64,000 nucleotides of DNA from Acanthosepion lycidas (taxonomy: Eukaryota; Mollusca; Cephalopoda; Sepiida; Sepiidae). The stretch covers positions 1 to 64,000 of the forward strand of contig CAWVQA010000069.1 in NCBI GenBank assembly GCA_963932145.1, written 5' to 3'. This document shows, piece after piece, positions 36,225-49,200 of the stretch (positions are counted from its first letter, which is position 1; each line of letters starts with the position of its first letter). The notes under the pieces were generated by a model. It was not told the DNA's origin. It did no database searches and saw only the letters and a program-made list of their open reading frames with translations. Both the position numbers and the translations under genes were made by a program.

Positions 36225-37485
36225 ATCGAATAGGCTAAAAAAATCACTACCAAAAATGACAAATCTTAATCGACTTTTTTTTTCGATACCCAAATAACGG
36301 GAACTGGGAACCCAAAGTTGAAGCTTCAAACGGCAATTCAAGGCATTTCTCTTGCAGCTAGTCTACCGGAAGTGGGGTTTATCAGATTCTCCAACTCATT
36401 GTGCATCGAATAGGCTAATAAAATCACTACCAAAAATGACAAATCTTAATCGACTTTTTTTTTCGATACCCAAATAACGGGAACTGGGAACCCAAAGTTG
36501 AAGCTTCAAACGGCAATTTAAGGAATTTCTCTTGCAGCTAGGCTACCGGAAGTGGGGTTTATCAGATTCTCCAACTCATTGTGCATCGAATAGGCTAATA
36601 AAATCACTACCAAAAATGACAAATCTTAATCGACTTTTTTTTTTCGATACCCAAATAACGGGAACTGGGAACCCAAAGTTGAAGCTTCAAACGGAAATTT
36701 AAGGCATTTCTCTTGCAGCTAGGCTACCGGAAGTGGGGTTTATCAGATTCTCCAACTCATTGTGCATCGAATAGGCTAATAAAATCACTACCAAAAATGA
36801 CAAATCTTAATCGACTTTTTTTTTCGATACCCAAATAACGGGAACTGGGAACCCAAAGTTGAAGCTTCAAACGGCAATTTAAGGCATTTCCCTTGCAGCT
36901 AGGCTACCGGAAGTGGGGTTTATCAGATTCTCCAACTCATTGTGCATCGAATAGGCTAAAAAAATCACTACCAAAAATGACAAATCTTAATCGACTTTTT
37001 TTTTCGATACCCAAATAACGGGAACTGGGAACCCAAAGTTGAAGCTTCAAACGGCAATTTAAGGCATTTCCCTTGCAGCTAGGCTACCGGAAGTGGGGTT
37101 TATCAGATTCTCCAACTCATTGTGCACGAATAGGCTAATAAAATCACTACCAAAAATGACAAATCTTAATCGACTTTTTTTTTTCGATACCCAAATAACG
37201 GGAACTGGGAACCCAAAGTTGAAGCTTCAAACGGCAATTTAAGGCATTTCCCTTGCAGCTAGGCTACCGGAAGTGGGGTTTATCAGATTCTCCAACTCAT
37301 TGTGCATCGAATAGGCTAAAAAAATCACTACCAAAAATGACAAATCTTAATCGACTTTTTTTTTCGATACCCAAATAACGGGAACTGGGAACCCAAAGTT
37401 GAAGCTTCAAACGGCAATTTAATGCATTTCTCTTGCAGCTAGGCTACCGGAAGTGGGGTTTATCAGATTCTCCAACTCATTGTGC
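36225..37485. repeat. Seven-monomer segment of a long higher-order block, copy 2
   Basis: The tags at 36362, 36524, 36695, 37124 and 37423 each lie 6673 bp after those at 29689, 29851, 30022, 30451 and 30750. This copy also has GGCAATTCAAGG (36339), which links it to 31649. Confidence 0.88.
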
Positions 37486-39467
37486 ATCGAATAGGCTAAA
37501 AAAATCACTACCAAAAATGACAAATCTTAATCGACTTTTTTTTTCGATACCCAAATAACGGGAAAGGGAACCCAAAGTTGAAGCTTCAAACGGCAATTTA
37601 AGGCATTTCTCTTGCAGCTAGGCTACCGGAAGTGGGGTTTATCAGATTCTCCAACTCATTGTGCATCGAATAGGCTAAAAAAATCACTACCAAAAATGAC
37701 AAATCTTAATCGACTTTTTTTTTCGATACCCAAATAACGGGAACTGGGAACCCAAAGTTGAAGCTTCAAACGGCAATTTAAGGCATTTCTCTTGCAGCTA
37801 GGCTACCGGAAGTGGGGTTTATCAGATTCTCCAACTCATTGTGCATCGAATAGGCTAATAAAATCACTACCAAAAATGACAAATCTTAATCGACTTTTTT
37901 TTTTCGATACCCAAATAACGGGAACTGGGAACCCAAAGTTGAAGCTTCAAACGGCAATTTAAGGCATTTCCCTTGCAGCTAGGCTACCGGAAGTGGGGTT
38001 TATCAGATTCTCCAACTCATTGTGCATCGAATAGGCTAAAAAAATCACTACCAAAAATGACAAATCTTAATCGACTTTTTTTTTCGATACCCAAATAACG
38101 GGAACTGGGAACCCAAAGTTGAAGCTTCAAACGGCAATTTAAGGCATTTCTCTTGCAGCTAGGCTACCGGAAGTGGGGTTTATCAGATTCTCCAACTCAT
38201 TGTGCATCGAATAGGCTAATAAAATCACTACCAAAAATGACAAATCTTAATCGACTTTTTTTTTCGATACCCAAATAACGGGAACTGGGAACCCAAAGTT
38301 GAAGCTTCAAACGGCAATTTAAGGCATTTCTCTTGCAGCTAGGCTACTGGAAGTGGGGTTTATCAGATTCTCCAACTCATTGTGCATCGAATAGGCTAAT
38401 AAAATCACTACCAAAAATGACAAATCTTAATCGACTTTTTTTTTCGATACCCAAATAACGGGAACTGGGAACCCAAAGTTGAAGCTTCAAACGGCAATTT
38501 AAGGCATTTCTCTTGCAGCTAGGCTACCGGAAGTGGGGTTTATCAGATTCTCCAACTCATTGTGCATCGAATAGGCTAATAAAATCACTACCAAAAATGA
38601 CAAATCTTAATCGACTTTTTTTTTTCGATACCCAAATAACGGGAACTGGGAACCCGAAGTTGAAGCTTCAAACGGCAATTTAAGACATTTCATTTGCAGC
38701 TAGGCTACCGGAAGTGGGGTTTATCAGATTCTCCAACTCATTGTGCATCGAATAGGCTACAAAAATCACTACCAAAAATGACAAATCTTAATCGACTTTT
38801 TTTTTCGATACCCAAATAACGGGAACTGGGAACCCAAAGTTGAAGCTTCAAACGGCAATTTAAGGCATTTCTCTTGCAGCTAGGCTACCGGAAGTGGGGT
38901 TTATCAGATTCTCCAACTCATTGTGCATCGAATAGGCTAATAAAATCACTACCAAAAATGACAAATCTTAATCGACTTTTTTTTTTCGATACCCAAATAA
39001 CGGGAACTGGGAACCCAAAGTTGAAGCTTCAAACGGCAATTTAAGGCATTTCTCTTGCAGCTAGGCTACCGGAAGTGGGGTTTATCAGATTCTCCAACTC
39101 ATTGTGCATCGAATAGGCTAAAAAAATCACTACCAAAAATGACAAATCTTAATCGACTTTTTTTTTCGATACCCAAATAACGGGAACTGGGAACCCAAAG
39201 TTGAAGCTTCAAACGGCAATTTAAGGCATTTCCCTTGCAGCTAGGCTACCGGAAGTGGGGTTTATCAGATTCTCCAACTCATTGTGCATCGAATAGGCTA
39301 AAAAAATCACTACCAAAAATGACAAATCTTAATCGACTTTTTTTTTCGATACCCAAATAACGGGAACTGGGAACCCAAAGTTGAAGCTTCAAACGGCAAT
39401 TTAAGGCATTTCTCTTGCAGCTAGGCTACCGGAAGTGGGGTTTATCAGATTCTCCAACTCATTGTGC
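37306..39467. repeat. Twelve-monomer segment of a long higher-order block, copy 2
   Basis: TTTAATGCATT (37423), GGGAAAGGGAACC (about 37560), CCCGAAGTTG (38656), GACATTTCATTTG (about 38684-38696) and GGCTACAAAAATC (38760) repeat 31896-33877, with one extra ordinary monomer near 37666-37845. It overlaps the preceding entry because the two sets of partners are offset differently. Confidence 0.86.
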
Positions 39468-40369
39468 ATCGAATAGGCTAATAAAATCACTACCAAAAAT
39501 GACAAATCTTAATCGACTTTTTTTTTCGATACCCAAATAACGGGAACTGGGAACCCAAAGTTGAAGCTTCAAACGGCAATTTAAGGCATTTCTCTTGCAG
39601 CTAGGCTACCGGAAGTGGGGTTTATCAGATTCTCCAACTCATTGTGCATCGAATAGGCTAATAAAATCACTACCAAAAATGACAAATCTTAATCGACTTT
39701 TTTTTTCGATACCCAAATAACGGGAACTGGGAACCCAAAGTTGAAGCTTCAAACGGCAATTTAAGGCATTTCTCTTGCAGCTAGGCTACCGGAAGTGGGG
39801 TTTATCAGATTCTCCAACTCATTGTGCATCGAATAGGCTAATAAAATCACTACCAAAAATGACAAATCTTAATCGACTTTTTTTTTTCGATACCCAAATA
39901 ACGGGAACTGGGAACCCGAAGTTGAAGCTTCAAACGGCAATTTAAGACATTTCCCTTGCAGCTAGGCTACCGGAAGTGGGGTTTATCAGATTCTCCAACT
40001 CATTGTGCATCGAATAGGCTACAAAAATCACTACCAAAAATGACAAATCTTAATCGACTTTTTTTTTCGATACCCAAATAACGGGAACTGGGAACCCAAA
40101 GTTGAAGCTTCAAACGGCACTTTAAGGCATTTCTCTTGCAGCTAGGCTACCGGAAGTGGGGTTTATCAGATTCTCCAACTCATTGTGCATCGAATAGGCT
40201 AATAAAATCACTACCAAAAATGACAAATCTTAATCGACTTTTTTTTTTCGATACCCAAATAACGGGAACTGGGAACCCAAAGTTGAAGCTTCAAACGGCA
40301 ATTTAAGCCATTTCTCTTGCAGCTAGGCTACCGGAAGTGGGGTTTATCAGATTCTCCAACTCATTGTGC
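38206..40369. repeat. Seven-monomer tandem repeat (1262 bp), about 1.7 copies
   Basis: CCCGAAGTTG (38656 and 39918) and GGCTACAAAAATC (38760 and 40022) both recur at 1262 bp, and the variant states of the neighbouring monomers agree. The second copy has GACATTTCCC where the first has GACATTTCATT, and it loses register after about 40370. Confidence 0.8.
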
Positions 40370-40549
40370 ATCGAATAGGCTAAAAAAATCACTACCAAAA
40401 ATGACAAATCTTAATCGACTTTTTTTTTCGATACCCAAATAACGGGAACTGGGAACCCAAAGTTGAAGCTTCAAACGGCAATTTAAGGCATTTCTCTTGC
40501 AGCTAGGCTACCGGAAGTGGGGTTTATCAGATTCTCCAACTCATTGTGC

Positions 40550-42891
40550 ATCAAATAGGCTAATAAAATCACTACCAAAAATGACAAATCTTAATCGACT
40601 TTTTTTTTCGATACCCAAATAACGGGAACTGGGAACCCAAAGTTGAAGCTTCAAACGGAAATTTAAGGCATTTCTCTTGCAGCTAGGCTACCGGAAGTGG
40701 GGTTTATCAGATTCTCCAACTCATTGTGCATCGAATAGGCTAATAAAATCACTACCAAAAATGACAAATCTTAATCGACTTTTTTTTTCGATACCCAAAT
40801 AACGGGAACTGGGAACCCAAAGTTGAAGCTTCAAACGGCAATTTAAGGCATTTCCCTTGCAGCTAGGCTACCGGAAGTGGGGTTTATCAGATTCTCCAAC
40901 TCATTGTGCATCGAATAGGCTAAAAAAATCACTACCAAAAATGACAAATCTTAATCGACTTTTTTTTTCGATACCCAAATAACGGGAACTGGGAACCCAA
41001 AGTTGAAGCTTCAAACGGCAATTTAAGGCATTTCCCTTGCAGCTAGGCTACCGGAAGTGGGGTTTATCAGATTCTCCAACTCATTGTGCACGAATAGGCT
41101 AATAAAATCACTACCAAAAATGACAAATCTTAATCGACTTTTTTTTTTCGATACCCAAATAACGGGAACTGGGAACCCAAAGTTGAAGCTTCAAACGGCA
41201 ATTTAAGGCATTTCCCTTGCAGCTAGGCTACCGGAAGTGGGGTTTATCAGATTCTCCAACTCATTGTGCATCGAATAGGCTAAAAAAATCACTACCAAAA
41301 ATGACAAATCTTAATCGACTTTTTTTTTCGATACCCAAATAACGGGAACTGGGAACCCAAAGTTGAAGCTTCAAACGGCAATTTAAGGCATTTCTCTTGC
41401 AGCTAGGCTACCGGAAGTGGGGTTTATCAGATTCTCCAACTCATTGTGCATCGAATAGGCTAAAAAAATCACTACCAAAAATGACAAATCTTAATCGACT
41501 TTTTTTTTCGATACCCAAATAACGGGAACTGGGAACCCAAAGTTGAAGCTTCAAACGGCAATTTAAGGCATTTCTCTTGCAGCTAGGCTACCGGAAGTGG
41601 GGTTTATCAGATTCTCCAACTCATTGTGCATCGAATAGGCTAAAAAAATCACTACCAAAAATGACAAATCTTAATCGACTTTTTTTTTCGATACCCAAAT
41701 AACGGGAACTGGGAACCCAAAGTTGAAGCTTCAAACGGCAATTTAAGGCATTTCTCTTGCAGCTAGGCTACCGGAAGTGGGGTTTATCAGATTCTCCAAC
41801 TCATTGTGCATCGAATAGGCTAATAAAATCACTACCAAAAATGACAAATCTTAATCGACTTTTTTTTTTCGATACCCAAATAACGGGAACTGGGAACCCA
41901 AAGTTGAAGCTTCAAACGGCAATTTAAGGCATTTCCCTTGCAGCTAGGCTACCGGAAGTGGGGTTTATCAGATTCTCCAACTCATTGTGCATCGAATAGG
42001 CTAAAAAAATCACTACCAAAAATGACAAATCTTAATCGACTTTTTTTTTCGATACCCAAATAACGGGAACTGGGAACCCAAAGTTGAAGCTTCAAACGGC
42101 AATTTAAGGCATTTCTCTTGCAGCTAGGCTACCGGAAGTGGGGTTTATCAGATTCTCCAACTCATTGTGCATCGAATAGGCTAATAAAATCACTACCAAA
42201 AATGACAAATCTTAATCGACTTTTTTTTTCGATACCCAAATAACGGGAACTGGGAACCCAAAGTTGAAGCTTCAAACGGCAATTTAAGGCATTTCTCTTG
42301 CAGCTAGGCTACCGGAAGTGGGGTTTATCAGATTCTCCAACTCATTGTGCATCGAATAGGCTAATAAAATCACTACCAAAAATGACAAATCTTAATCGAC
42401 TTTTTTTTTCGATACCCAAATAACGGGAACTGGGAACCCAAAGTTGAAGCTTCAAACGGCAATTTAAGGCATTTCTCTTGCAGCTAGGCTACCGGAAGTG
42501 GGGTTTATCAGATTCTCCAACTCATTGTGCATCGAATAGGCTAATAAAATCACTACCAAAAATGACAAATCTTAATCGACTTTTTTTTTTCGATACCCAA
42601 ATAACGGGAACTGGGAACCCGAAGTTGAAGCTTCAAACGGCAATTTAAGACATTTCCCTTGCAGCTAGGCTACCGGAAGTGGGGTTTATCAGATTCTCCA
42701 ACTCATTGTGCATCGAATAGGCTACAAAAATCACTACCAAAAATGACAAATCTTAATCGACTTTTTTTTTCGATACCCAAATAACGGGAACTGGGAACCC
42801 AAAGTTGAAGCTTCAAACGGCAATTTAAGGCATTTCTCTTGCAGCTAGGCTACCGGAAGTGGGGTTTATCAGATTCTCCAACTCATTGTGC
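40550..42891. repeat. Thirteen-monomer copy of 36585-38926 (22-monomer offset)
   Basis: ACGGAAATTT (40659), GTGCACGAATAGG (41088), CCCGAAGTTG (42621) and GGCTACAAAAATC (42725) repeat 36695, 37124, 38656 and 38760. The offset is 3964 bp, then 3965 bp once past the one-base loss in the GGGAAAGGG monomer of the earlier copy. This copy lacks the TTTAATGCATT and GGGAAAGGG tags, so those arose in, or were spread only among, the other copies. Confidence 0.85.
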
Positions 42892-45545
42892 ATCGAATAG
42901 GCTAATAAAATCACTACCAAAAATGACAAATCTTAATCGACTTTTTTTTTCGATACCCAAATAACGGGAACTGGGAACCCAAAGTTGAAGCTTCAAACGG
43001 CAATTTAAGGCATTTCCCTTGCAGCTAGGCTACCGGAAGTGGGGTTTATCAGATTCTCCAACTCATTGTGCATCGAATAGGCTAAAAAAATCACTACCAA
43101 AAATGACAAATCTTAATCGACTTTTTTTTTCGATACCCAAATAACGGGAACTGGGAACCCAAAGTTGAAGCTTCAAACGGCAATTTAAGGCATTTCTCTT
43201 GCAGCTAGGCTACCGGAAGTGGGGTTTATCAGATTCTCCAACTCATTGTGCATCGAATAGGCTAAAAAAATCACTACCAAAAATGACAAATCTTAATTGA
43301 CTTTTTTTTTCGATACCCAAATAACGGGAACTGGGAACCCAAAGTTGAAGCTTCAAACGGCAATTTAAGGCATTTCTCTTGCAGCTAGGCTACCGGAAGT
43401 GGGGTTTATCAGATTCTCCAACTCATTGTGCATCGAATAGGCTAAAAAAATCACTACCAAAAATGACAAATCTTAATCGACTTTTTTTTTCGATACCCAA
43501 ATAACGGGAACTGGGAACCCAAAGTTGAAGCTTCAAACGGCAATTTAAGGCATTTCTCTTGCAGCTAGGCTACCGGAAGTGGGGTTTATCAGATTCTCCA
43601 ACTCATTGTGCATCGAATAGGCTAATAAAATCACTACCAAAAATGACAAATCTTAATCGACTTTTTTTTTTCGATACCCAAATAACGGGAACTGGGAACC
43701 CAAAGTTGAAGCTTCAAACGGCAATTTAAGGCATTTCCCTTGCAGCTAGGCTACCGGAAGTGGGGTTTATCAGATTCTCCAACTCATTGTGCATCGAATA
43801 GGCTAAAAAAATCACTACCAAAAATGACAAATCTTAATCGACTTTTTTTTTCGATACCCAAATAACGGGAACTGGGAACCCAAAGTTGAAGCTTCAAACG
43901 GCAATTTAAGGCATTTCTCTTGCAGCTAGGCTACCGGAAGTGGGGTTTATCAGATTCTCCAACTCATTGTGCATCGAATAGGCTAATAAAATCACTACCA
44001 AAAATGACAAATCTTAATCGACTTTTTTTTTTCGATACCCAAATAACGGGAACTGGGAACCCAAAGTTGAAGCTTCAAACGGCAATTTAAGGCATTTCCC
44101 TTGCAGCTAGGCTACCGGAAGTGGGGTTTATCAGATTCTCCAACTCATTGTGCATCGAATAGGCTAAAAAAATCACTACCAAAAATGACAAATCTTAATC
44201 GACTTTTTTTTTCGATACCCAAATAACGGGAACTGGGAACCCAAAGTTGAAGCTTCAAACGGCAATTTAAGGCATTTCCATTGCAGCTAGGCTACCGGAA
44301 GTGGGGTTTATCAGATTCTCCAACTCATTGTGCATCGAATAGGCTAATAAAATCACTACCAAAAATGACAAATCTTAATCGACTTTTTTTTTCGATACCC
44401 AAATAACGGGAACTGGGAACCCAAAGTTGAAGCTTCAAACGGCAATTTAAGGCATTTCCCTTGCAGCTAGGCTACCGGAAGTGGGGTTTATCAGATTCTC
44501 CAACTCATTGTGCATCGAATAGGCTAAAAAAATCACTACCAAAAATGACAAATCTTAATCGACTTTTTTTTTCGATACCCAAATAACAGGAACTGGGAAC
44601 CCAAAGTTGAAGCTTCAAACGGCAATTTAAGGCATTTCTCTTGCAGCTAGGCTACCGGAAGTGGGGTTTATCAGATTCTCCAACTCATTGCGCATCGAAT
44701 AGGCTAATAAAATCACTACCAAAAATGACAAATCTTAATCGACTTTTTTTTTTCGATACCCAAATAACGGGAACTGGGAACCCAAAGTTGAAGCTTCAAA
44801 CGGCAATTTAAGGCATTTCCCTTGCAGCTAGGCTACCGGAAGTGGGGTTTATCAGATTCTCCAACTCATTGTGCATCGAATAGGCTAATAAAATCACTAC
44901 CAAAAATGACAAATCTTAATCGACTTTTTTTTTTCGATACCCAAATAACGGGAACTGGGAACCCAAAGTTGAAGCTTCAAACGGCAATTTAAGGCATTTC
45001 CCTTGCAGCTAGGCTACCGGAAGTGGGGTTTATCAGATTCTCCAACTCATTGTGCATCGAATAGGCTAATAAAATCACGACCAAAAATGACAAATCTTAA
45101 TCGACTTTTTTTTTCGATACCCAAATAACGGGAACTGGGAACCCAAAGTTGAAGCTTCAAACGGCAATTTAAGGCATTTCTCTTGCAGCTAGGCTACCGG
45201 AAGTGGGGTTTATCAGATTCTCCAACTCATTGTGCATCGAATAGGCTAATAAAATCACTACCAAAAATGACAAATCTTAATCGACTTTTTTTTTTCGATA
45301 CCCAAATAACGGGAACTGGGAACCCAAAGTTGAAGCTTCAAACGGCAATTTAAGGCATTTCCCTTGCAGGTAGGCTACCGGAAGTGGGGTTTATCAGATT
45401 CTCCAACTCATTGTGCATCGAATAGGCTAAAAAAATCACTACCAAAAATGACAAATCTTAATCGACTTTTTTTTTCGATACCCAAATAACGGGAACTGGG
45501 AACCCAAAGTTGAAGCTTCAAACGGCAATTTAAGGCATTTCTCTT
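42892..45545. repeat. Ordinary satellite monomers
   Basis: About 15 monomers with isolated changes: CTTAATTGAC (about 43293), TTTCCATTGC (about 44275), AATAACAGGAAC (about 44583), ATTGCGCATCG (about 44688), TCACGACC (about 45076) and GCAGGTAGGC (about 45366). No gene or insert. Confidence 0.88.
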
Positions 45546-46230
45546 GCAGCTAGACTACCGGAAGTGGGATTTATCTGATTCTCCAACTCATTGTGCATCT
45601 AATAGGCTAATAAAATCACTACCAAAAATGACAAATCTTAATCGACTTTTTTTTTCGATACCCAAATAACGGGAACTGGGAACCCAAAGTTGAAGCTTCA
45701 AACGGCAATTTAAGGCATTTCTCTTGCAGCTAGGCTACCGGAAGTGGGGTTTATCAGATTCTCCAACTCATTGTGCATCGAATAGACTAATAAAATCACT
45801 ACCAAAAATGACAAATCTTAATCGACTTTTTTTTTCGATACCCAAATAACGGGAACTGGGAACCCAAAGTTGAAGCTTCAAACGGCAATTTAAGGCATTT
45901 CTCTTGCAGCTAGGCTACCGGAAGTGGGGTTTATCAGATTCTCCAACTCATTGTGCATCGAATAGGCTAATATAATCACTACCAAAAATGACAAATCTTA
46001 ATCGACTTTTTTTTTCGATACCCAAATAACGGGAACTGGGAACCCAAAGTTGAAGCTTCCAACGGCAATTTAAGGCATTTCTCTTGCAGCTAGGCTACCG
46101 GAAGTGGGGTTTATCAGATTCTCCAACTCATTGTGCATCGATTAGGCGAATAAAATCACTACCAAAAATGACAAATCTTAATCGACTTTTTTTTTTCGAT
46201 ACCCAAATAACGGGAACTGGGATCCCAAAG
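45546..46230. repeat. Substitution-rich monomers with a subfamily-like tract
   Basis: Over about 50 bp, this stretch carries CTAGACTACC, GTGGGATTTATCTGATT and GCATCTAATAGG (about 45550-45606), all found in the diverged subfamily near 60 kb; the T-run and CGGGA parts of the following monomer are canonical. The next monomers have AATAGACTAA (about 45781), CTAATATAATC (about 45968), CTTCCAACGG (about 46057), CGATTAGGCGAATA (about 46139) and GGGATCCCAAAG (about 46220), a local BamHI site. Confidence 0.75.
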
Positions 46231-49200
46231 TTGAAGCTTCAAACGGCAATTTAAGGCATTTCCCTTGCAGCTAGGCTACCGGAAGTGGGGTTTATCAGAT
46301 TCTCCAACTCATTGTGCATCGAATAGGCTAAAAAAATCACTACCAAAAATGACAAATCTTAATCGACTTTTTTTTTCGATACCCAAATAACGGGAACTGG
46401 GAACCCAAAGTTGAAGCTTCAAACGGCAATTTAAGGCATTTCTCTTGCAGCTAGGCTACCGGAAGTGGGGTTTATCAGATTCTCCAACTCATTGTGCATC
46501 GAATAGGCTAATAAAATCACTACCAAAAATGACAAATCTTAATCGACTTTTTTTTTTCGATACCCAAATAACGGGAACTGGGAACCCAAAGTTGAAGCTT
46601 CAAACGGCAATTTAAGGCATTTCCCTTGCAGCTAGGCTACCGGAAGTGGGTTTATCAGATTCTCCAACTCATTGTGCATCGAATAGGCTAAAAAAATCAC
46701 TACCAAAAATGACAAATCTTAATCGACTTTTTTTTTTCGATACCCAAATAACGGGAACTGGGAACCCAAAGTTGAAGCTTCAAACGGCAATTTAAGGCAT
46801 TTTCCTTGCAGCTAGGCTACCGGAAGTGGGGTTTATCAGATTCTCCAACTCATTGTGCATCGAATAGGCTAAAAAAATCACTACCAAAAATGACAAATCT
46901 TAATCGACTTTTTTTTTCGATACCCAAATAACGGGAACTGGGAACCCAAAGTTGAAGCTTCAAACGGCAATTTAAGGCATTTCCCTTGCAGCTAGGCTAC
47001 CGGAAGTGGGGTTTATCAGATTCTCCAACTCATTGTGCATCGAATAGGCTAAAAAAATCACTACCAAAAATGACAAATCTTAATCGACTTTTTTTTTCGA
47101 TACCCAAATAACGGGAACTGGGATCCCAAAGTTGAAGCTTCAAACGGCAATTTAAGGCATTTCTCTTGCAGCTAGGCTACCGGAAGTGGGGTTTATCAGA
47201 TTCTCCAACTCATTGTGCATCGAATAGGCTAATAAAATCACTACCAAAAATGACAAATCTTAATCGACTTTTTTTTTTCGATACCCAAATAACGGGAACT
47301 GGGAACCCAAAGTTGAAGCTTCAAACGGCAATTTAAGGCATTTCCCTTGCAGCTAGGCTACCGGAAGTGGGGTTTATCAGATTCTCCAACTCATTGTGCA
47401 TCGAATAGGCTAAAAAAATCACTACCAAAAATGACAAATCTTAATCGACTTTTTTTTTTCGATACCCAAATAACGGGAACTGGGAACCCAAAGTTGAAGC
47501 TTCAAACGGCAATTTAAGGCATTTCTCTTGCAGCTAGGCTACCGGAAGTGGGGTTTATCAGATTCTCCAACTCATTGTGCATCGAATAGGCTAATAAAAT
47601 CACTACCAAAAATGACAAATCTTAATCGACTTTTTTTTTCGATACCCAAATAACGGGAACTGGGAACCCAAAGTTGAAGCTTCAAACGGCAATTTAAGGC
47701 ATTTCTCTTGCAGCTAGGCTACCGGAAGTGGGGTTTATCAGATTCTCCAACTCATTGTGCATCGAATAGGCTAATAAAATCACTACCAAAAATGACAAAT
47801 CTTAATCGACTTTTTTTTTCGATACCCAAATAACGGGAACTGGGAACCCAAAGTTGAAGCTTCAAACGGCAATTTAAGGCATTTCTCTTGCAGCTAGTCT
47901 ACCGGAAGTGCGGTTTATCAGATTCTCCAACTCATTGTGCATCGAATAGGCTAATAAAATCACTACCAAAAATGACAAATCTTAATCGACTTTTTTTTTT
48001 CGATACCCAAATAACGGGAACTGGGAACCCAAAGTTGAAGCTTCAAACGGCAATTTAAGGCATTTCCCTTGCAGCTAGGCTACCGGAAGTGGGGTTTATC
48101 AGATTCTCCAACTCATTGTGCATCGAATAGGCTAAAAAAATCACTACCAAAAATGACAAATCTTAATCGACTTTTTTTTTCGATACCCAAATAACGGGAA
48201 CTGGGAACCCAAAGTTGAAGCTTCAAACGGCAATTTAAGGCATTTCTCTTGCAGCTAGGCTACCGGAAGTGGGGTTTATCAGATTCTCCAACTCATTGTG
48301 CATCGAATAGGCTAATAAAATCACTACCAAAAATGACAAATCTTAATCGACTTTTTTTTTTCGATACCCAAATAACGGGAACTGGGAACCCAAAGTTGAA
48401 GCTTCAAACGGCAATTTAAGGCATTTCCCTTGCAGCTAGGCTACCGGAAGTGGGGTTTATCAGATTCTCCAACTCATTGTGCATCGAATAGGCTAAAAAA
48501 ATCACTACCAAAAATGACAAATCTTAATCGACTTTTTTTATTCGATACCCAAATAACGGGAACTGGGAACCCAAAGTTGAAGCTTCAAACGGCAATTTAA
48601 GGCATTTCTCTTGCAGCTAGGCTACCGGAAGTGGGGTTTATCAGATTCTCCAACTCATTGTGCATCGAATAGGCTAATAAAATCACTACCAAAAATGACA
48701 AATCTTAATCGACTTTTTTTTTCGATACCCAAATAACGGGAACTGGGAACCCAAAGTTGAAGCTTCAAACGGCAATTTAAGGCATTTCACTTGCAGCTAG
48801 GCTAACGGAAGTGGGGTTTATCAGATTCTCCAACTCATTGTGCATCGAATAGGCTAATAAAATCACTACCAAAAATGACAAATCTTAATCGACTTTTTTT
48901 TTTCGATACCCAAATAACGGGAACTGGGAACCCAAAGTTGAAGATTCAAACGGCAATTTAAGGCATTTCCCTTGCAGCTAGGCTACCGGAAGTGGGGTTT
49001 ATCAGATTCTCCAACTCATTGTGCATCGAATAGGCTAAAAAAATCACTACCAAAAATGACAAATCTTAATCGACTTTTTTTTTCGATACCCAAATAACGG
49101 GAACTGGGAACCCAAAGTTGAAGCTTCAAACGGCAATTTAAGGCATTTCTTTGCAGCTAGGCTACCGGAAGTGGGGTTTATCAGATTCTCCAACTCATTG

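Noticed and set aside
46220..47130. BamHI sites (GGGATCCC) at about 46220 and 47121 as a boundary marker
   Set aside because: They are single A-to-T changes in two monomers five units apart. They could be one more five-monomer duplication tag, but the neighbouring monomers gave no further support.
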